Origin: Histoplasma ohiense
Lineage: Eukaryota; Ascomycota; Eurotiomycetes; Onygenales; Ajellomycetaceae
DNA length: 64,000 nt
Direction of reading: 5' to 3'
Assembly: GCA_017607445.1 (NCBI GenBank)
Contig: JAEVHH010000001.1
Coordinates: forward strand, 5,952,001-6,016,000
Below, one piece after another: positions 30,500 through 42,289 of the stretch. Numbering within the stretch: the stretch's first letter is position 1; every line of letters starts with the position of its first letter. Position numbers and translations under genes: made by a program. The notes under the pieces are model-generated. The model was not told the origin of the DNA. It worked only from the letters and a program-made list of their open reading frames with translations, and made no database searches.

Positions 30500-33400
30500 A
30501 TGTCTCCTCCATCCTCTAACATTTCTATCTCGTCATATCGAATGTCTTCCAGCGCATCCGCTTCCCATATCCCTTCCGGTCTACCCTCTGAGGATCACAG
30601 CGTCATCAATACTAGCCCCAAGCAACATGTTTGGTCTATCAACCATCCCGGTTCGACGTCAACTACATCCCCCACCGAATCTGTTACTCTAGACCCACTC
30701 CAGGCCTCGTTTGCTTCCCCGTCCTTGACCCTTTCTTCTTCTAACTCCCCCGCACTCATCTGCTCACATATTTCCCCCACCTCATCGCCGCTCAGTGAAC
30801 CCTCCACCCTCTTCGCCATGGCGTCCTTTGTTGGGCGTGTTTTCGTGTTTCTGTTCCATATCGTTCCAAGCGTCCTATACTGGGCTATTACTTTCACAAC
30901 AATCACGCTTCCAACTTGGTTATTCACACTGTTTTCCATGAGCTTGACCTTTACCATGAACTTCACAACACTGTACGTATACCTTGCCCCAGACCTTTCC
31001 GCTACATATATCCTACTTTCTCTACTCTACCCAATTGCTAATGTACTATACCAGCCTCATCATTCTTCTAGTCCTAGTGTCAACAATCAGCTGGTTTATT
31101 CGCTACCGATTCCTGAATATGTACTCCCGCCTTCCGCCTGAACCTCAGCGAAAAGAACCCCAAATCGATCTCTTCCCAGATACCCAGGCTGGTGACTCGA
31201 AACCCGGACTGGCCAACTACCTAGACGAATTTCTGAGCGCAATCAAGGTATTTGGATACCTGGAACGCCCTGTTTTCCACGAATTGACACGCACTATGCA
31301 AACGAAGAAATTGATTGCCGGGGAGACATTATTACTGGAAGAAGAGAAAGGGTTTTGCCTCGTTGTGGATGGTGCTGTTCAGATATTCGTAAAATCCATT
31401 CGAGGAGGCCAGGATGAATATAGGAGGAGCCCTACAGCCGATTGCAACGACGCAGAAGAATCAATGGAAGAAGAGGAACGCAACGATCGCCGGCATCAGG
31501 GATATCAATTGTTAACAGAGGTAAAAAATGGAGCCTCAATGTCGTCTCTATTCTCTATTCTGTCCCTTTTTACGGAGGATATCAAGTTACGTCATAGTGA
31601 GGACACGGAGTCTAGCACCTTAAGCATCGACCCAACACGGAGCGCACCGCCTATCCCAATGGCTTCTCCTCCTTTAGCGGAGAGCCCAATGGCACCAAAT
31701 TTCCAGGGATTCAAAGAAACTCCCCCTCGAGTGAATGGAAACCCTGTACCGTTACCAGCCGTTCCTCATCTTGCACTTGAAGATAGTCATGCGTCCTTTC
31801 AAAGTGAACTTCACACCCACCAGTATAGGCCGAAGAGGGCGAGAAAGCCGAAAGAAAAAAAATCTGTGCATCCTGACATCGTGGCACGCGCAATGGTTGA
31901 CACGACCATTGCCATTATTCCTGCAAGCGCCTTCCACCGCTTGACCCGAGTCTATCCTGGAACTACCGCGCACATCATCCAAGTTATTCTTACCAGACTT
32001 CAGCGGGTTACATTCGCCACCGCACATTCGTATTTAGGTTTGTCTACAGAAGTTCTTGGCATTGAGAGGCAGATGAATAAATACACCTCTTACGATCTTC
32101 CCAACCATCTTCGCGGCGCGGCGCTAGATAGACTCAAAGATAAATTCACAAAGGAAAGGGATCGACTCGGCCCGGAGGAAGTCACAAAAGGTATCGCGCT
32201 GCACAATCCCTCGGCGAGCGGAAGACGTCGTTCCAGTAGCTCTTTACGGAAAGATGCTGCATTATCTGCGAAGCTTTCGGCTGTACATGCAAGGCACTCA
32301 GTACAAAATGTATCACGTGTCTCTGAGAAAGAGAGTAGTGGTGTGAGCCCTGGAGATTTACTTTCCACGATTCACCTCTCCCGATATGGACCTCAATACG
32401 GGTCCGAGCGTCTCAGGGGCTTGGCTCATACGCATGAATATCCTGCGCCTCTAAATAGCCCTAGAGAGGCTTTCCCTTCGCCGACACTACAAGCAGAACC
32501 GCTCCCATTCAGCCTATCAGCACAAAGTCCCCCATTTCATAGACAGGAGTCGATCGATGAGGATTTAATTTTCCGTGAATCCATTCTCGACTGCATGATG
32601 ACGGCTCTCGGCCTTACAGGGAGCACGAACGAGGCGTTGCGCAAAACCCATAATTCTGGAGAGGCATCTCCGCAGGTAGTGTCGTATGATTTCAAACGGC
32701 AGAAAGCCGTCTTTAATAATGCTTTCGGCTTTATCGATCCGTATGATTCATTTGGTGACGGCGACTCTGAATCACTCATGTCGATGTCCGTGACCAGTGC
32801 TGGTGGAACATCACCTGTGGCCAACCTCAAAGCGGAGCTGCGGGACGAGATTGAAATTGTTTTTTTCCCGAAAGACTCTTTACTCGTCGAGCAAGGAGAA
32901 CGCAACCCGGGCCTTTACTATGTTATAGATGGATTCTTGGACGTTTGCATACCGGTTAATAATAGAGGTGAAGATTTGCTGAGCTCTCCTGATGTGTCCG
33001 GCCTTCGATCGAATGGGTTATTCGAACCGCTTAAAAGGCCCACAGCGTCTCGCGCTTCATCCGCCATAAGGGGTGGCCAAAGTCAACGGAAAGGGCCTAC
33101 TAGGCGCAAATCTTTATATATGGTAAAACCTGGCGGTATTGATGGATACCTTGGGTCTATCACTTCATACAGGTCTTTCACCGACGTTACAGCGAAAACG
33201 GACGTTTATGTTGGCTTCTTGCCACGGGCATGCCTAGAGAGGATTGCTGACAGACATCCACTTGTCCTTCTCACAATGGCCAAACGGCTGACCAATGTCC
33301 TTCCTCGTCTCATTTTGCATATCGACTTTGCCCTGGAATGGGTTCAAGTCAATGCTGGAGAGGTCATTCATCACCAAGGTGACGAGAGTGATGCGATTTA

Positions 33401-35336
33401 CATTGTCCTTAATGGCCGGCTCCGGTCTGTTTGGGAAAGGGGGGATGGCAATGTGAGCGTCATGGGAGAGTATGGCCAAGGTGATAGTGTCGGAGAGTTG
33501 GAAGTAATGACTGAGTCGTCCCGGCCCGCGACCCTTCATGCGATCCGCGATACGGAATTAGCTAAATTCCCCAGAACGCTCTTTAACAGTCTTGCGCAGG
33601 AACATCCCAGTATTGCAATACAAATATCGAAACTTATTGCCCAGAGGATGAGACATCTTATCCATGACCCACTTATGGAGAAACCTACCGACAAAGGTAC
33701 ACACGAGAGCGCAATGACCGGGACGTCGACTTTGAATCTCCGAACGGTTGCCGTGTTACCAGTTACAGCCGGTGTTCCCGTTGTGGAATTTGGAAATCGA
33801 CTGTTGAATGCGTTCAACCAGATCGGGGTCACCAACGGAGTAGCTGCTCTTCATCAAGCTCATATCTTAAATCACCTTGGACGCCATGCATTCAGCAGGA
33901 TGGGCAAATTAAAGCTTTCCCAATATCTAGCAGACCTGGAAGAAAAATATGGTATGTTACTTTACGTTGCAGATACAAATGTTAACGCGCCATGGACCCA
34001 AACTTGTATTGCCCAGGCAGACTGCATCCTCCTGGTTGGAGTTGCTGAAGATTCTCCCAGTATTGGCGAGTATGAACGGTTCCTTCTTGGTATGAAGACC
34101 ACCTCCAGGAAAGAACTCGTGCTCTTGCACCTAGAGAGATACTCTCCTCCAGGTCTGACCAGACAATGGTTAAAAAATCGTATGTGGATCAATGGGGGAC
34201 ACCACCACATTCAAATGTCGTTCCGCCCAGCCACCGAACCCACGCACCCTGTGACAAAGCGGTTTGGCACCGTGTTAAAACAGAGAGTTCAAGTTTTGCA
34301 AGCTGAGATTCAAAAGTATACTTCTCGTCGTATCCACCAGACCCCGCTCTACTCCGCAACGACTCCATTCAAAGGCGACTTCCATCGGCTCGCCCGTCGC
34401 CTCTGCGGCAAATCGGTTGGATTAGTTCTGGGAGGTGGAGGGGCACGCGGTATTGCCCACATCGGAATTATAAAAGCCCTGGAGGAAGCTGGCGTCCCAA
34501 TCGATATGGTTGGAGGTACGTCAATAGGCGCCTTCGTTGGCGCTCTGTACGCAAGGGATGCCGATGTCGTACCTATGTATGGTCGTGCGAAGAGATTTGC
34601 CGGCCGCATGGGGAGTATCTGGCGCTTCGCTCTCGACCTCACCTACCCATCCGCCTCATACACCACCGGCCACGAATTTAACCGCGGCATCTTTAAAGCC
34701 TTCGGCGACAGCCAAATCGAAGACTTCTGGCTTGAATTCTACTGCAACACAACAAACATCAGCAAATCGCGCAACGAATTTCACTCCTCCGGCTACGTAT
34801 GGCGCTACGTGCGCGCCTCGATGTCCCTCGCCGGCCTTCTCCCTCCCTTGTGCGACGAGGGCAACATGCTCTTAGACGGCGGCTACGTTGACAACCTGCC
34901 TGTTGCCCGCATGAAGTCACAAGGGGCAGATGTCATCTTCGCCATCGATGTCGGCTCCATCGACGACAACACCCCGCAAGCCTACGGTGACTCGTTATCC
35001 GGTTTCTGGGCGCTTGTCAATCGCTGGAACCCTTTCTCGTCGCTCGCGAACCCACCCACACTTTCTGAAATCCAGGCCCGCCTCGCGTACGTCTCCTCCT
35101 TCAGTGCATTGGAGACGGCAAAAACTACACCCGGTTGTCTATATATGCGGCCGCCTGTCGATGCATTTGGGACACTGGATTTCGCTAAGTTCGATGAGAT
35201 CTATCAAGTTGGCTATGCGTATGGGAAGGAATTTTTGGAGAAGTTGAAGAACGAGGGTGGGTTACCATTACCAGAGGAGACGGATGAAAAGAGGAATTTA
35301 AGAAGAACTATGGCGCCTAGGAGGGCGAGCATTTAG
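30500..35336 (+). CDS. NTE1: Lysophospholipase NTE1 (neuropathy target esterase family)
   Basis: An ER-membrane phospholipase B that deacylates phosphatidylcholine to glycerophosphocholine. Exons 30500-30972 and 31055-35336 (82-nt intron, GTACGT donor, TTGCTAATG branch site, CAG acceptor) give 1584 aa, close to other fungal NTE1 proteins. N-terminal transmembrane segments lie at about residues 112-160 and, across the splice junction, 158-178 (LIILLVLVSTISWFI), followed by RYRFLNMYSRLPPEP. There are three cyclic-nucleotide-binding-like regions (about 215-440, 755-890 and 905-1010). The C-terminal patatin domain has the oxyanion loop GGGGARG (about residue 1282), nucleophile motif GTSIG (about 1312) and the catalytic Asp in DGGYVDN (about 1431), so it looks active. 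Ser-rich linkers separate the regions. ATG 30500 is the first in-frame start; 30539 is an alternative. Confidence 0.96.
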
Positions 35337-36218
35337 TTTCATTTTATATGAGGGTTTGTAAATTTTTATTTGAGGGTTGGTGAGGGTGTGTGTTTTGCAT
35401 ATCTGTAAATTACTTTAGATTACGGGTATATATACCTACTCTTGCGTTGTAACTTGTTCTCCGTCAGATTTCTCCATGACAAATTTGAGCGACTTTGTTT
35501 CGTTTCCTCCTTTTCTTGTCATTTGTTTCCTTCTCCCCCCCCTTCTTTTCTTTCCTTTTCCTTTTCCTTCTTCTAGTTCTTTTTCCCCCACTTCGGAGTT
35601 CATTCTGGTCAGAGATATTACTGGCTGTGTTCTGGGTCGACTTATCATTATTATCAAATATTCCTAATCACTGGAGTTTCCTCTTGCTTTGTGTGGCCGG
35701 CTTCAGACATATATATATATATATGATACATAAACCTTATAAATCTGGCGCAAGAAACAGATTTAAGAATCTATGAATCTTGACATGAGTTGACATGTGA
35801 ATAACTGCAGCTTACAGTGCCTGTTTATCAAAAAACGAAGAATCACATGGCTACTACATCATGAGAAGGCCAGAATAGGGGTAACTAAAACGGTGGTGAG
35901 TTTGGGCTGGCTGGAATAAAAGGGAGCGGAAAAGAACATGTACTGTACAAAACATGCCAGTAAGTGGATTAGACCAAAGTACGGATTGTAAGACGATGGT
36001 TGGTACATGTCTGCTAACGAATCGCCATCGCAGTTAAAAAATAAATAAATAAATAAAATGGTATAAAATGGAAATATAGTAAGTTGCAATCAACGTAATG
36101 TCAGTGACAAACTCTTGTGTGTCTCTTTTCCAGTGCCCTAGGCCCCGCCCCTCTCAATGGATGTGCAATTTGGTAACTGGCATAAGTCATTTTCAATTCC
36201 ATACAGTCGACCAAGTGG
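35337..36218. other. Convergent intergenic region, NTE1 and LNP1 3' ends
   Basis: It lies between two convergent genes. It contains pyrimidine-rich DNA (35500-35600), an (AT)n run at 35708-35724, an AAAT run near 36038-36058 and AT-rich 3' sequence. No gene is seen. Confidence 0.5.
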
Positions 36219-37930
36219 TTAGGCCTCGGGCGTTATTCGCGGTGACTTCGAACGCGTCCGGGTGGATATTCCATTACCGGACTCTGCAGCTGAGCTTGGA
36301 TGCAGGCCCGCGTTCCCGAACATCTTCTTGTTTGACCCGCTCCCTCGCTTGTGAGCGCCCTTGCCTCCACCTCCTGTCGCTTGATCTCCGTCATGCGCCT
36401 CCTTCACTTCCACCTCAACTTCATCGGAATCCTCAATATCCTCATCGTCATCATAACATTCCTCCTCTTCGCTACTTGTGGAGCCAACGAGCGTACTCAT
36501 GCCCGCATCCATCCCCTTCCCCGCGGAAGAATTCCCAGACCCCATCTCGCCAGTGAGACTTCTCTGCCCCGAAACGGGGTCCCATGCCCCGTCCTCACCC
36601 CCTCTTGAACCAAGTCTAGATGCCTGGGAAACTTCATGAATTAGACGTGCATGATCGCTCTTGTTCCGATCCCAGCTGCGGGCAGCCTGGCCGTCACAGG
36701 CGCCAGCGTCGTCTCCACTACTGCGGCTACGGTGAGTTGTTGTGACAGTTGCTGCGGCGCTTGCAGCTGCAGCTTCTTGAATGCCCGTGAGAGCTTTTGT
36801 TGTTTCACTTTCTTCACCATTCAAGGCGCCGCATGAACCGCAGCGCCAGCGACCGATCTCTTCAAGGCTCCGGACGCCCGGTGCAGCTTGGCCGTTGACC
36901 AGGCGGCATTGAGTGCATATCAGTGCAAGACGGTTCTTCGCGAGTGTTTCGTCTTCGCCTAGTAGGACGTCGAGGATTCTGTCGTACCAGTGAGGTTGAA
37001 GTTGGGAGGCGTGAAGTTGTTGCGGTTGAGAGGGTGGGAAGGCATTGGGAGCGAAGCCAGGTTCGTCGACGGAGAGAGAATTGCCCTGAGCCAGCTGTCC
37101 TGGTTGGTTGGTATTCGGATTTAAGTTAGATGGGCGTAGTATCCTGCGTTGGTCGTGCATAGGTGGAGATCGAATGGGGGTTGTCGGCACCGAGCCTGGT
37201 TGCATTCGTGGGATGTTTGCCGTTGGGGGCGGAGGGATTCCCGTTCTCCCACTTGCGGCTGGTAGAGGGAGCGACGCTCTCATTCGCGGGTCTCTCTTTT
37301 TACTAGCTACTGGTCCTTCTACTCCGGAAGCCGTGCCCTGCTGAGACTCGGGGCGCTTGGGTGAGTCCCCACCGTACTTCTCCAACAGTTGTTGGGTGGA
37401 GTTGTACTTCGTAGCTTCTTTGAGTTTCTCAATAGTTGCATCCCGCTGTTTGTGTAGCTCATCAAGATGGCTGTGCGTGCCGGAGATGCGGTACTGGTAA
37501 TACTTATCTAGGCCTAGCCGAACAACGTAAATCCTATTATTTAGAAATTAGACTCTGGGTAGTTTCAGCAATCCAATACAATATTGAAAAGAACGCACAA
37601 AACCGGCCCACCTGCCACAGTGGAGTATTCGCAAGGGCCCCAATTTTGCCATCCGAGCACGAGTGTGACGATGATCGAGTAGAGAAGGTATGCGAAGGAA
37701 GTATACAAGGTCCATAAGACCCTATATCGTCGCGAGCGTTGTCTGTGGCCGTCCAGTCGGGTAGTTGCCCGCGCGATCTTCGCAGATAAGGTGGATAACG
37801 TCTTTTCGAACTCCGCTGGCGAAGTACCAGAGCCCTGCCGAGGATCAAAAGTATCAACATGGGAGCTCATAAACTGTGGGGATGAGCTGGATAATGCTAG
37901 CAATACCTTCCATGGCCAGAGGGACACCAT
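36219..37930 (-). CDS. LNP1: Lunapark homologue, ER three-way-junction protein
   Basis: Stabilises three-way junctions of the ER network together with reticulon and atlastin/Sey1-type proteins. Exons on the minus strand: 37930-37907, 37834-37599 and 37533-36219, giving 524 aa. The first intron (37835-37906) removes 24 codons and joins MVSLWPWK to GSGTSPAEFEKTLSTLSAKI, the typical family start. The second (37534-37598) joins AGGPVL to IYVVRLGLDKYYQYRIS. Two transmembrane hairpin segments lie at about residues 47-68 and 76-92, followed by a coiled-coil-like stretch. The Lunapark domain is at about 268-330 (WYDRILDVLLGEDE, with Cys pairs CTQC and CGSC forming a zinc finger). The C-terminus is acidic and low complexity. 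The first intron is 72 nt with no stop, so retention would give a longer but open product. Confidence 0.92.
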
Positions 37931-39001
37931 GGTTGCTGGGCGTCTAGGAATAAATCAATTTCTTTCCATTTCAATACATTATCCAGGGGATGTTTGCTTG
38001 TTTAGCTGCGGTGCGCCATAGGAAAACATGCTGGACGTGTTTGTTCGAAGGCAGATGTCGATTGCCCAGGTTGGAAGAGGTGAGGTTGAGCCATCTGATT
38101 GGCTGGATGGATGGATACTTAGTCATCGGCATGATTGGGTGACTGATTAGCCAAAAATAGGCGACTTCTTCTGCCTATGTATTTTGCTGGAACTACAGAG
38201 CACTCCGTAGAGGAATATCCATCCCGTTGAATTAAGTCTCAGCATGCATCACTTTGAACAGGACATCTGCGGGAAGGCGAATCGTTATTACAGCAAGGCA
38301 GTTTCTCATTCTGATACAAAGCGACTGTCTACTCGACACCAGCCAAATGCTGGCTGGTAACAAACCCTCCTGCAAACATTGAAGTAAATTAGTATAGCTA
38401 ACGTATTTCACCACTTCCTTGTTGACACCCGACCAGATCCTCGTTAGCCTGACCATATGATATGGTCCACTTTCAAAGCTGCCAATTAAATTACTAACGT
38501 ATCAATCTCGTATATTCAAATTACAAGAAGAAAAAATACTCTGTAGTGAAAATAGACTTACTCAAATAGAGTTCAATATCACATGGTCAGGCCAATGAGG
38601 ATGTGGTGTCAACAAGAAAGTGGTGAAATACTTTATTTAGTTCAAATGATCTTCTATATTCAGTATCAAACCTTTCTTCTTCTCTCTCTTCTTCAACTCA
38701 ATCAGTTAATATAAGTTAGTCAAAGTCTGTAGCTTGACTTTGTTATTGGGCGGGGGCCACGATGAAGTTTCAATAAAGCGACCAATACTTAATTCTGTGA
38801 GATTATTGGCTTTTAGCAGGTTTCCAACTTTTATCATTTGGCAGAAATCAAAAGATACAGATTGTGGGTAAGTAAAGTGAGTGTTATGATTAGGTGGGCT
38901 GCTACAAAGTGTCTCTAATTTCCCACCTGATGAAGCCATTTTGCCTTTCGTAGTCCTTTATTTGACTCTTTCATACCTACAAACCAGTTGATAAATAAAC
39001 A
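37931..39001. other. Divergent intergenic region, LNP1 and dioxygenase upstream sides
   Basis: No gene is seen. About 38480-38720 is AT-rich, CpG-poor and has TE-like wording (TGTGGTGTCAACAAG near 38601), so it may be a decayed solo LTR. 38730-39001 directly precedes the dioxygenase ATG. An isolated GGGCGGGGGCC lies at 38747-38757. Confidence 0.4.
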
Positions 39002-40127
39002 ATGAGCCAAGTTCCGGTCATCGACTCCACGTCTCTGTTCACTTCAGCTTCATTTTCCTCTCCTGAGTGTCTTGCAACAATCTCTCAGATCCACTCTGCT
39101 TTCAGCACCTGGGGTATCTGTATCCTTACGGGAACTACTTCCGTCCCTCCAAGCCTCACAAATGCCCTTCAAACAGCTTTGAACAGATTCTTCTCGCTCC
39201 CCTCCCAAAAGAAAGAGGAGCTTCACGTAAAGAATGGGGGTTGGGCATGGAGAGGCTACATGCCTTGGGGCGGAGAAGGAACGAAGGGTAATACAGACCA
39301 GAAGGAGGGGTTTTATGGAGGCCCAGAATTGAACCCCGACGATGAGCATCCATTGGCAGGGATGCCGACTTACGGGAAGAATCAGTTTCCAGACAGAGAC
39401 ATACCCGAGATGAGGAAATTGGTGTTGGAATACATTGAGAGGGCTACTGAGCTTGGTTTGACAATCAGTGATGCGATCAGTGTGGGTCTGGGTTTGGAGA
39501 AGGAAGAAGTGAGGAGGAGGATTTTGGAGCCTGAACCAATACAGCTCTTTCGCGCTTTCAAATATTCAAAAAGACAGGGCATTGAAACCTGCGGCATCGG
39601 AGAGCATTCGGACTTTGGATTTCTAACTATTCTCTCACAAACTGCGGCTGGCCTTCAAGTTGTCTCCCCTTCAGGCGAGTGGGTAGATGTGCCCGTAATT
39701 CCAGATTCATTCGTGGTTAATGGTGGGTAGTCAACATATCCAATTTGATGTTGCTCTGTAACTTAGCTAATTTCAACACTTCATAGTTGGTGATATCCTT
39801 GACCGCCTCACTTCTGGCCTTTATGTCTCTCCACTTCACCGTGTTTTGCCTCCATCACCTATGTCCGACCGGCTTTCCATTCCATTCTTCTTTGACCCCG
39901 CTTGGACAGCTGAGATTCGACCTTTCCCTCTCGCCACTACTGGCAGCCCTGACTCGGCGACGCTCAAACGCTGGCAAGAACGGTCGACGTTTAATAGTCT
40001 CCAGGGTATTTGGGGACAATACCTTGGTGTGAAAGTCCAGAAGGTCTTTCCAGATCTTAAATTGCCTGAGTTCCCTGCAGTTCGTAGGGCAAGTACGAGA
40101 CATTTGATTGAGGTTAAGAAGATTTAA
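39002..40127 (+). CDS. 2-oxoglutarate/Fe(II)-dependent dioxygenase
   Basis: A member of the isopenicillin-N-synthase-like oxygenase family, which uses 2-oxoglutarate, O2 and Fe(II) to oxidise small molecules; the substrate is unknown. Exons 39002-39722 and 39787-40127 (64-nt intron, GTGGGT donor, AGCTAAT branch site, TAG acceptor) give 353 aa. The N-terminal dioxygenase domain starts VPVIDSTSLF. The iron ligands are His and Asp in GEHSDFG (about residues 202-204) and His in SPLHRVL (about 258), with a 2-oxoglutarate-binding Arg likely in SDRLSIPFFF. All ligands are present, so it should be active. No biosynthetic cluster partner is adjacent. The HD-domain gene lies convergent only about 230 bp downstream. 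Confidence 0.9.
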
Positions 40128-40359
40128 GAAGGGTTTATCACAATATAGGAAGATCAGAGATCATTAGAGAGGAGCATCAAGTGACCAAAACATTTATTCG
40201 AAAGAGAGAATGATTAACGTGTCTTTGGAAATAAAACTATTGAGTGGAGTATCTTAACCCGAAGATTTCTTTTCCGAAAACTTTTAAGACTCCGCTAAAT
40301 AAACCATTTGCTAAAGAATTAACTAGTTCACACTAGTTTTGTACGGTACATCAAGACCT

Positions 40360-41297
40360 TCATGTTGCCTTCAACCCCTCCTGTGCCTCCTGAATCTCTT
40401 CCTCCCACCACTCCCTATATATCTTGAGTCGCCTGGTTCTCCCTGCTGCCAGTCTCTTTCCCTCTGTTGTCTTCATCAAGCCCTCTATGCACTCCAACTT
40501 GTCCACAAAATGCTGTATTGTGTCCTGCATGCGTCTCCCTTTTTGGCCCATCTTCCCCACTGCCCCGCCATATGTAAATGTTCTCCCAATCCCAATGCCT
40601 CCAATTGCATCCAAGCGATCTGCATCCTGCACAATCCCTAGCTCAGGAATCTCTTGAACCAACCTTTGCACCTTTTCGCGGCTCTCTGCTGACTTAGTTT
40701 CCGCCGAGAACGACACATTGCTGACGACTGTTTGGATCTTCTCTGCTAGAGAGTTGGACGCCCCAAAGGACACAAGTAGCTCATAGACCATGGTGTCAGT
40801 ATTATCGCCAGGTTTGAGGTACTTTTTATCGACAACATCATGTAAAAGCGAGGAAAGCGTGATGATTAAGGGGTCGTAGTGGGTTGATGAAGAGGGGGAG
40901 TCAGGGGCTGATAAAACAGAAGCAATGCGCCGGGCGAGACCTAGGACACGCAGAACATGGTCAAAGTCATGAGAACTGTCGTAGTGTAACATATACTCTT
41001 CAACATATGAGGTAACCTTTTCAACAAGTATAGAGTCCGAGACAAGTGAACTGTTTGTAGAGGGAGAAGCGTATAGCGATGACGCTTTAGGATCCTGCTC
41101 AGCATTAGGATCTCGTGTGCGCTGCTATGTTTAAAGATCAGTAAATGTCAACAATGAGGGGGAACTCTTCATACCCCTCCTTGGCAACCGTCTATGCAAT
41201 TCTTCGACTCCCGGAATTCAAGCCCAGTGCTAGCGGAAGCAGTGAGAGGGTTTATACCCTCACAGTTAGAGCACCCCCCACGTCCAGAGCCAGCCAT
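40360..41297 (-). CDS. HD-domain phosphohydrolase
   Basis: A metal-dependent phosphohydrolase of the HD superfamily; the substrate is unknown. Two exons on the minus strand: 41297-41175 (41 codons) and 41121-40360, with a 53-nt intron (GTATGA donor, TTTACTGATC branch site, CAG acceptor), giving 294 aa. Metal-binding residues are visible: His in DFDHVLRV (about 96), HD in SLLHDVVDKK (135-136) and Asp in QDADRLDAIG (about 207), plus the conserved GIGRTFTYGG stretch. The exon-1 product is Cys-rich (C at about 9, 12, 36 and 40), which is unusual for the family. If that exon is wrong, translation could begin at the Met at 40992, which still keeps the HD core. It ends convergent with the dioxygenase. 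Confidence 0.85.
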
Positions 41298-41442
41298 GTG
41301 GAAAGGTAAATTATATTGAAGATCCGAAAACGGTCAAGGCCCCGGAGCTCCTGAAGAGATGACGCCAATGTGCCTGGACCACTTTAGCAGATCTTACCAC
41401 TGGAGTCTAGGCTTCCAAGGTTCCTGGTACGGACTAACCGTG

Positions 41443-41449
41443 TATATAA
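41443..41449 (+). promoter_or_regulatory. Possible TATA box (TATATAA)
   Basis: About 115 bp upstream of the ATG at 41562 and followed by a CT-rich tract (41509-41540), the layout of a well-expressed fungal promoter. The match could be chance. Confidence 0.3.
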
Positions 41450-41561
41450 CCCCTGAGCAGTCGCTTACTAAGCAGTTAGTTGGTCCACAAGCGAACTCAA
41501 TCAATCGCCTTTTCTTTTCTCACTCCTGACCATCCATTCTCACGACAAACAAACCGGAGCA

Positions 41562-41714
41562 ATGGCTCGTATCCAAAATGGTTTTTGGACGGCGCACGGT
41601 CCTATTAGCCCTGGTTGGCGCAAATCTGCACCCGATGGTGGTAGTTACAGCATGGTAGGCGTTGAGCATCCGTCAACCAACCAATGTGTGAAGATTCTTC
41701 CAAAGTTACGATAA
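41562..41714 (+). CDS. Candidate small protein (50 aa, or about 47 aa if spliced)
   Basis: The ATG sits in a good context (GGAGCAATGG) after a TATA box and CT-rich leader, and opens 50 codons (MARIQNGFWTAHGPISPGW...). A splice reading is also possible: donor GTAGGC at 41655 and acceptor CAG at about 41717, giving a short Cys-containing C-terminus. I recognise no family. There is no signal peptide. Support is positional only, so this is speculative. Confidence 0.25.
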   Translation: MARIQNGFWTAHGPISPGWRKSAPDGGSYSMVGVEHPSTNQCVKILPKLR

Positions 41715-42289
41715 CAGCCACCCATAAACTGCTGCGTACCGGGACTCTCGGGTTTTCCTTGTCGCTGATGGGCTAGTTGACATTGGTCCCATGTATGCAG
41801 TTCAGCAAACGCCGACATTTCAGCCGTTTCGCAGAGGAATTGGGCTGGCGCTTACAAGGTCAAGACGCCCTTAGCCTATCACCAATTTAGGACCCCCTGC
41901 CATGTATGCAGAGGAGGGCGACTCAAACGGCTTGTTGGTCACCAGTTCCTTAGACAAGGTGACATGGCGGAAAATGAGGCAGCGGGTGCGCCGGTCGATC
42001 CAAAATAAGGCGGGCGCCTAATAATTGCCTGTTTACGAGTTCGTTTCCCCGCTTTCCAAGATGGCTTTTTCAGGGGCTGTTCGTTCCGGATGTGCTTTCG
42101 TCGATTTATTATTTTTATTTTATTTTGGATTCTTCAAAATATCATTTTTCGTGATTTTCGCATGCATATAAGACATACCAATGTCTCTATCTTTTTTTCT
42201 ATACATACGAATCTGTGAGATAAAGACTATAGTATGATGGACCCCCTATATTATTATGACGAGCTGTTGTTTGACTTCCTCCTCTAGCT

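Larger units (their letters stand above)
41298..42289. other. Intergenic, upstream of the HD gene and of the hydrolase-NACHT-WD40 gene
   Basis: About 1 kb. It includes a TATATAA at 41443-41449 followed by CT-rich DNA and the small ORF listed separately. 41720-42000 has moderate GC without long frames. 42100-42280 is AT-rich and probably the promoter of the following gene. Confidence 0.45.

Noticed and set aside
30973..31054. NTE1 as two overlapping frames (frameshift)
   Set aside because: A standard 82-nt intron with donor, branch site and acceptor explains the frame change and restores the conserved membrane segment.
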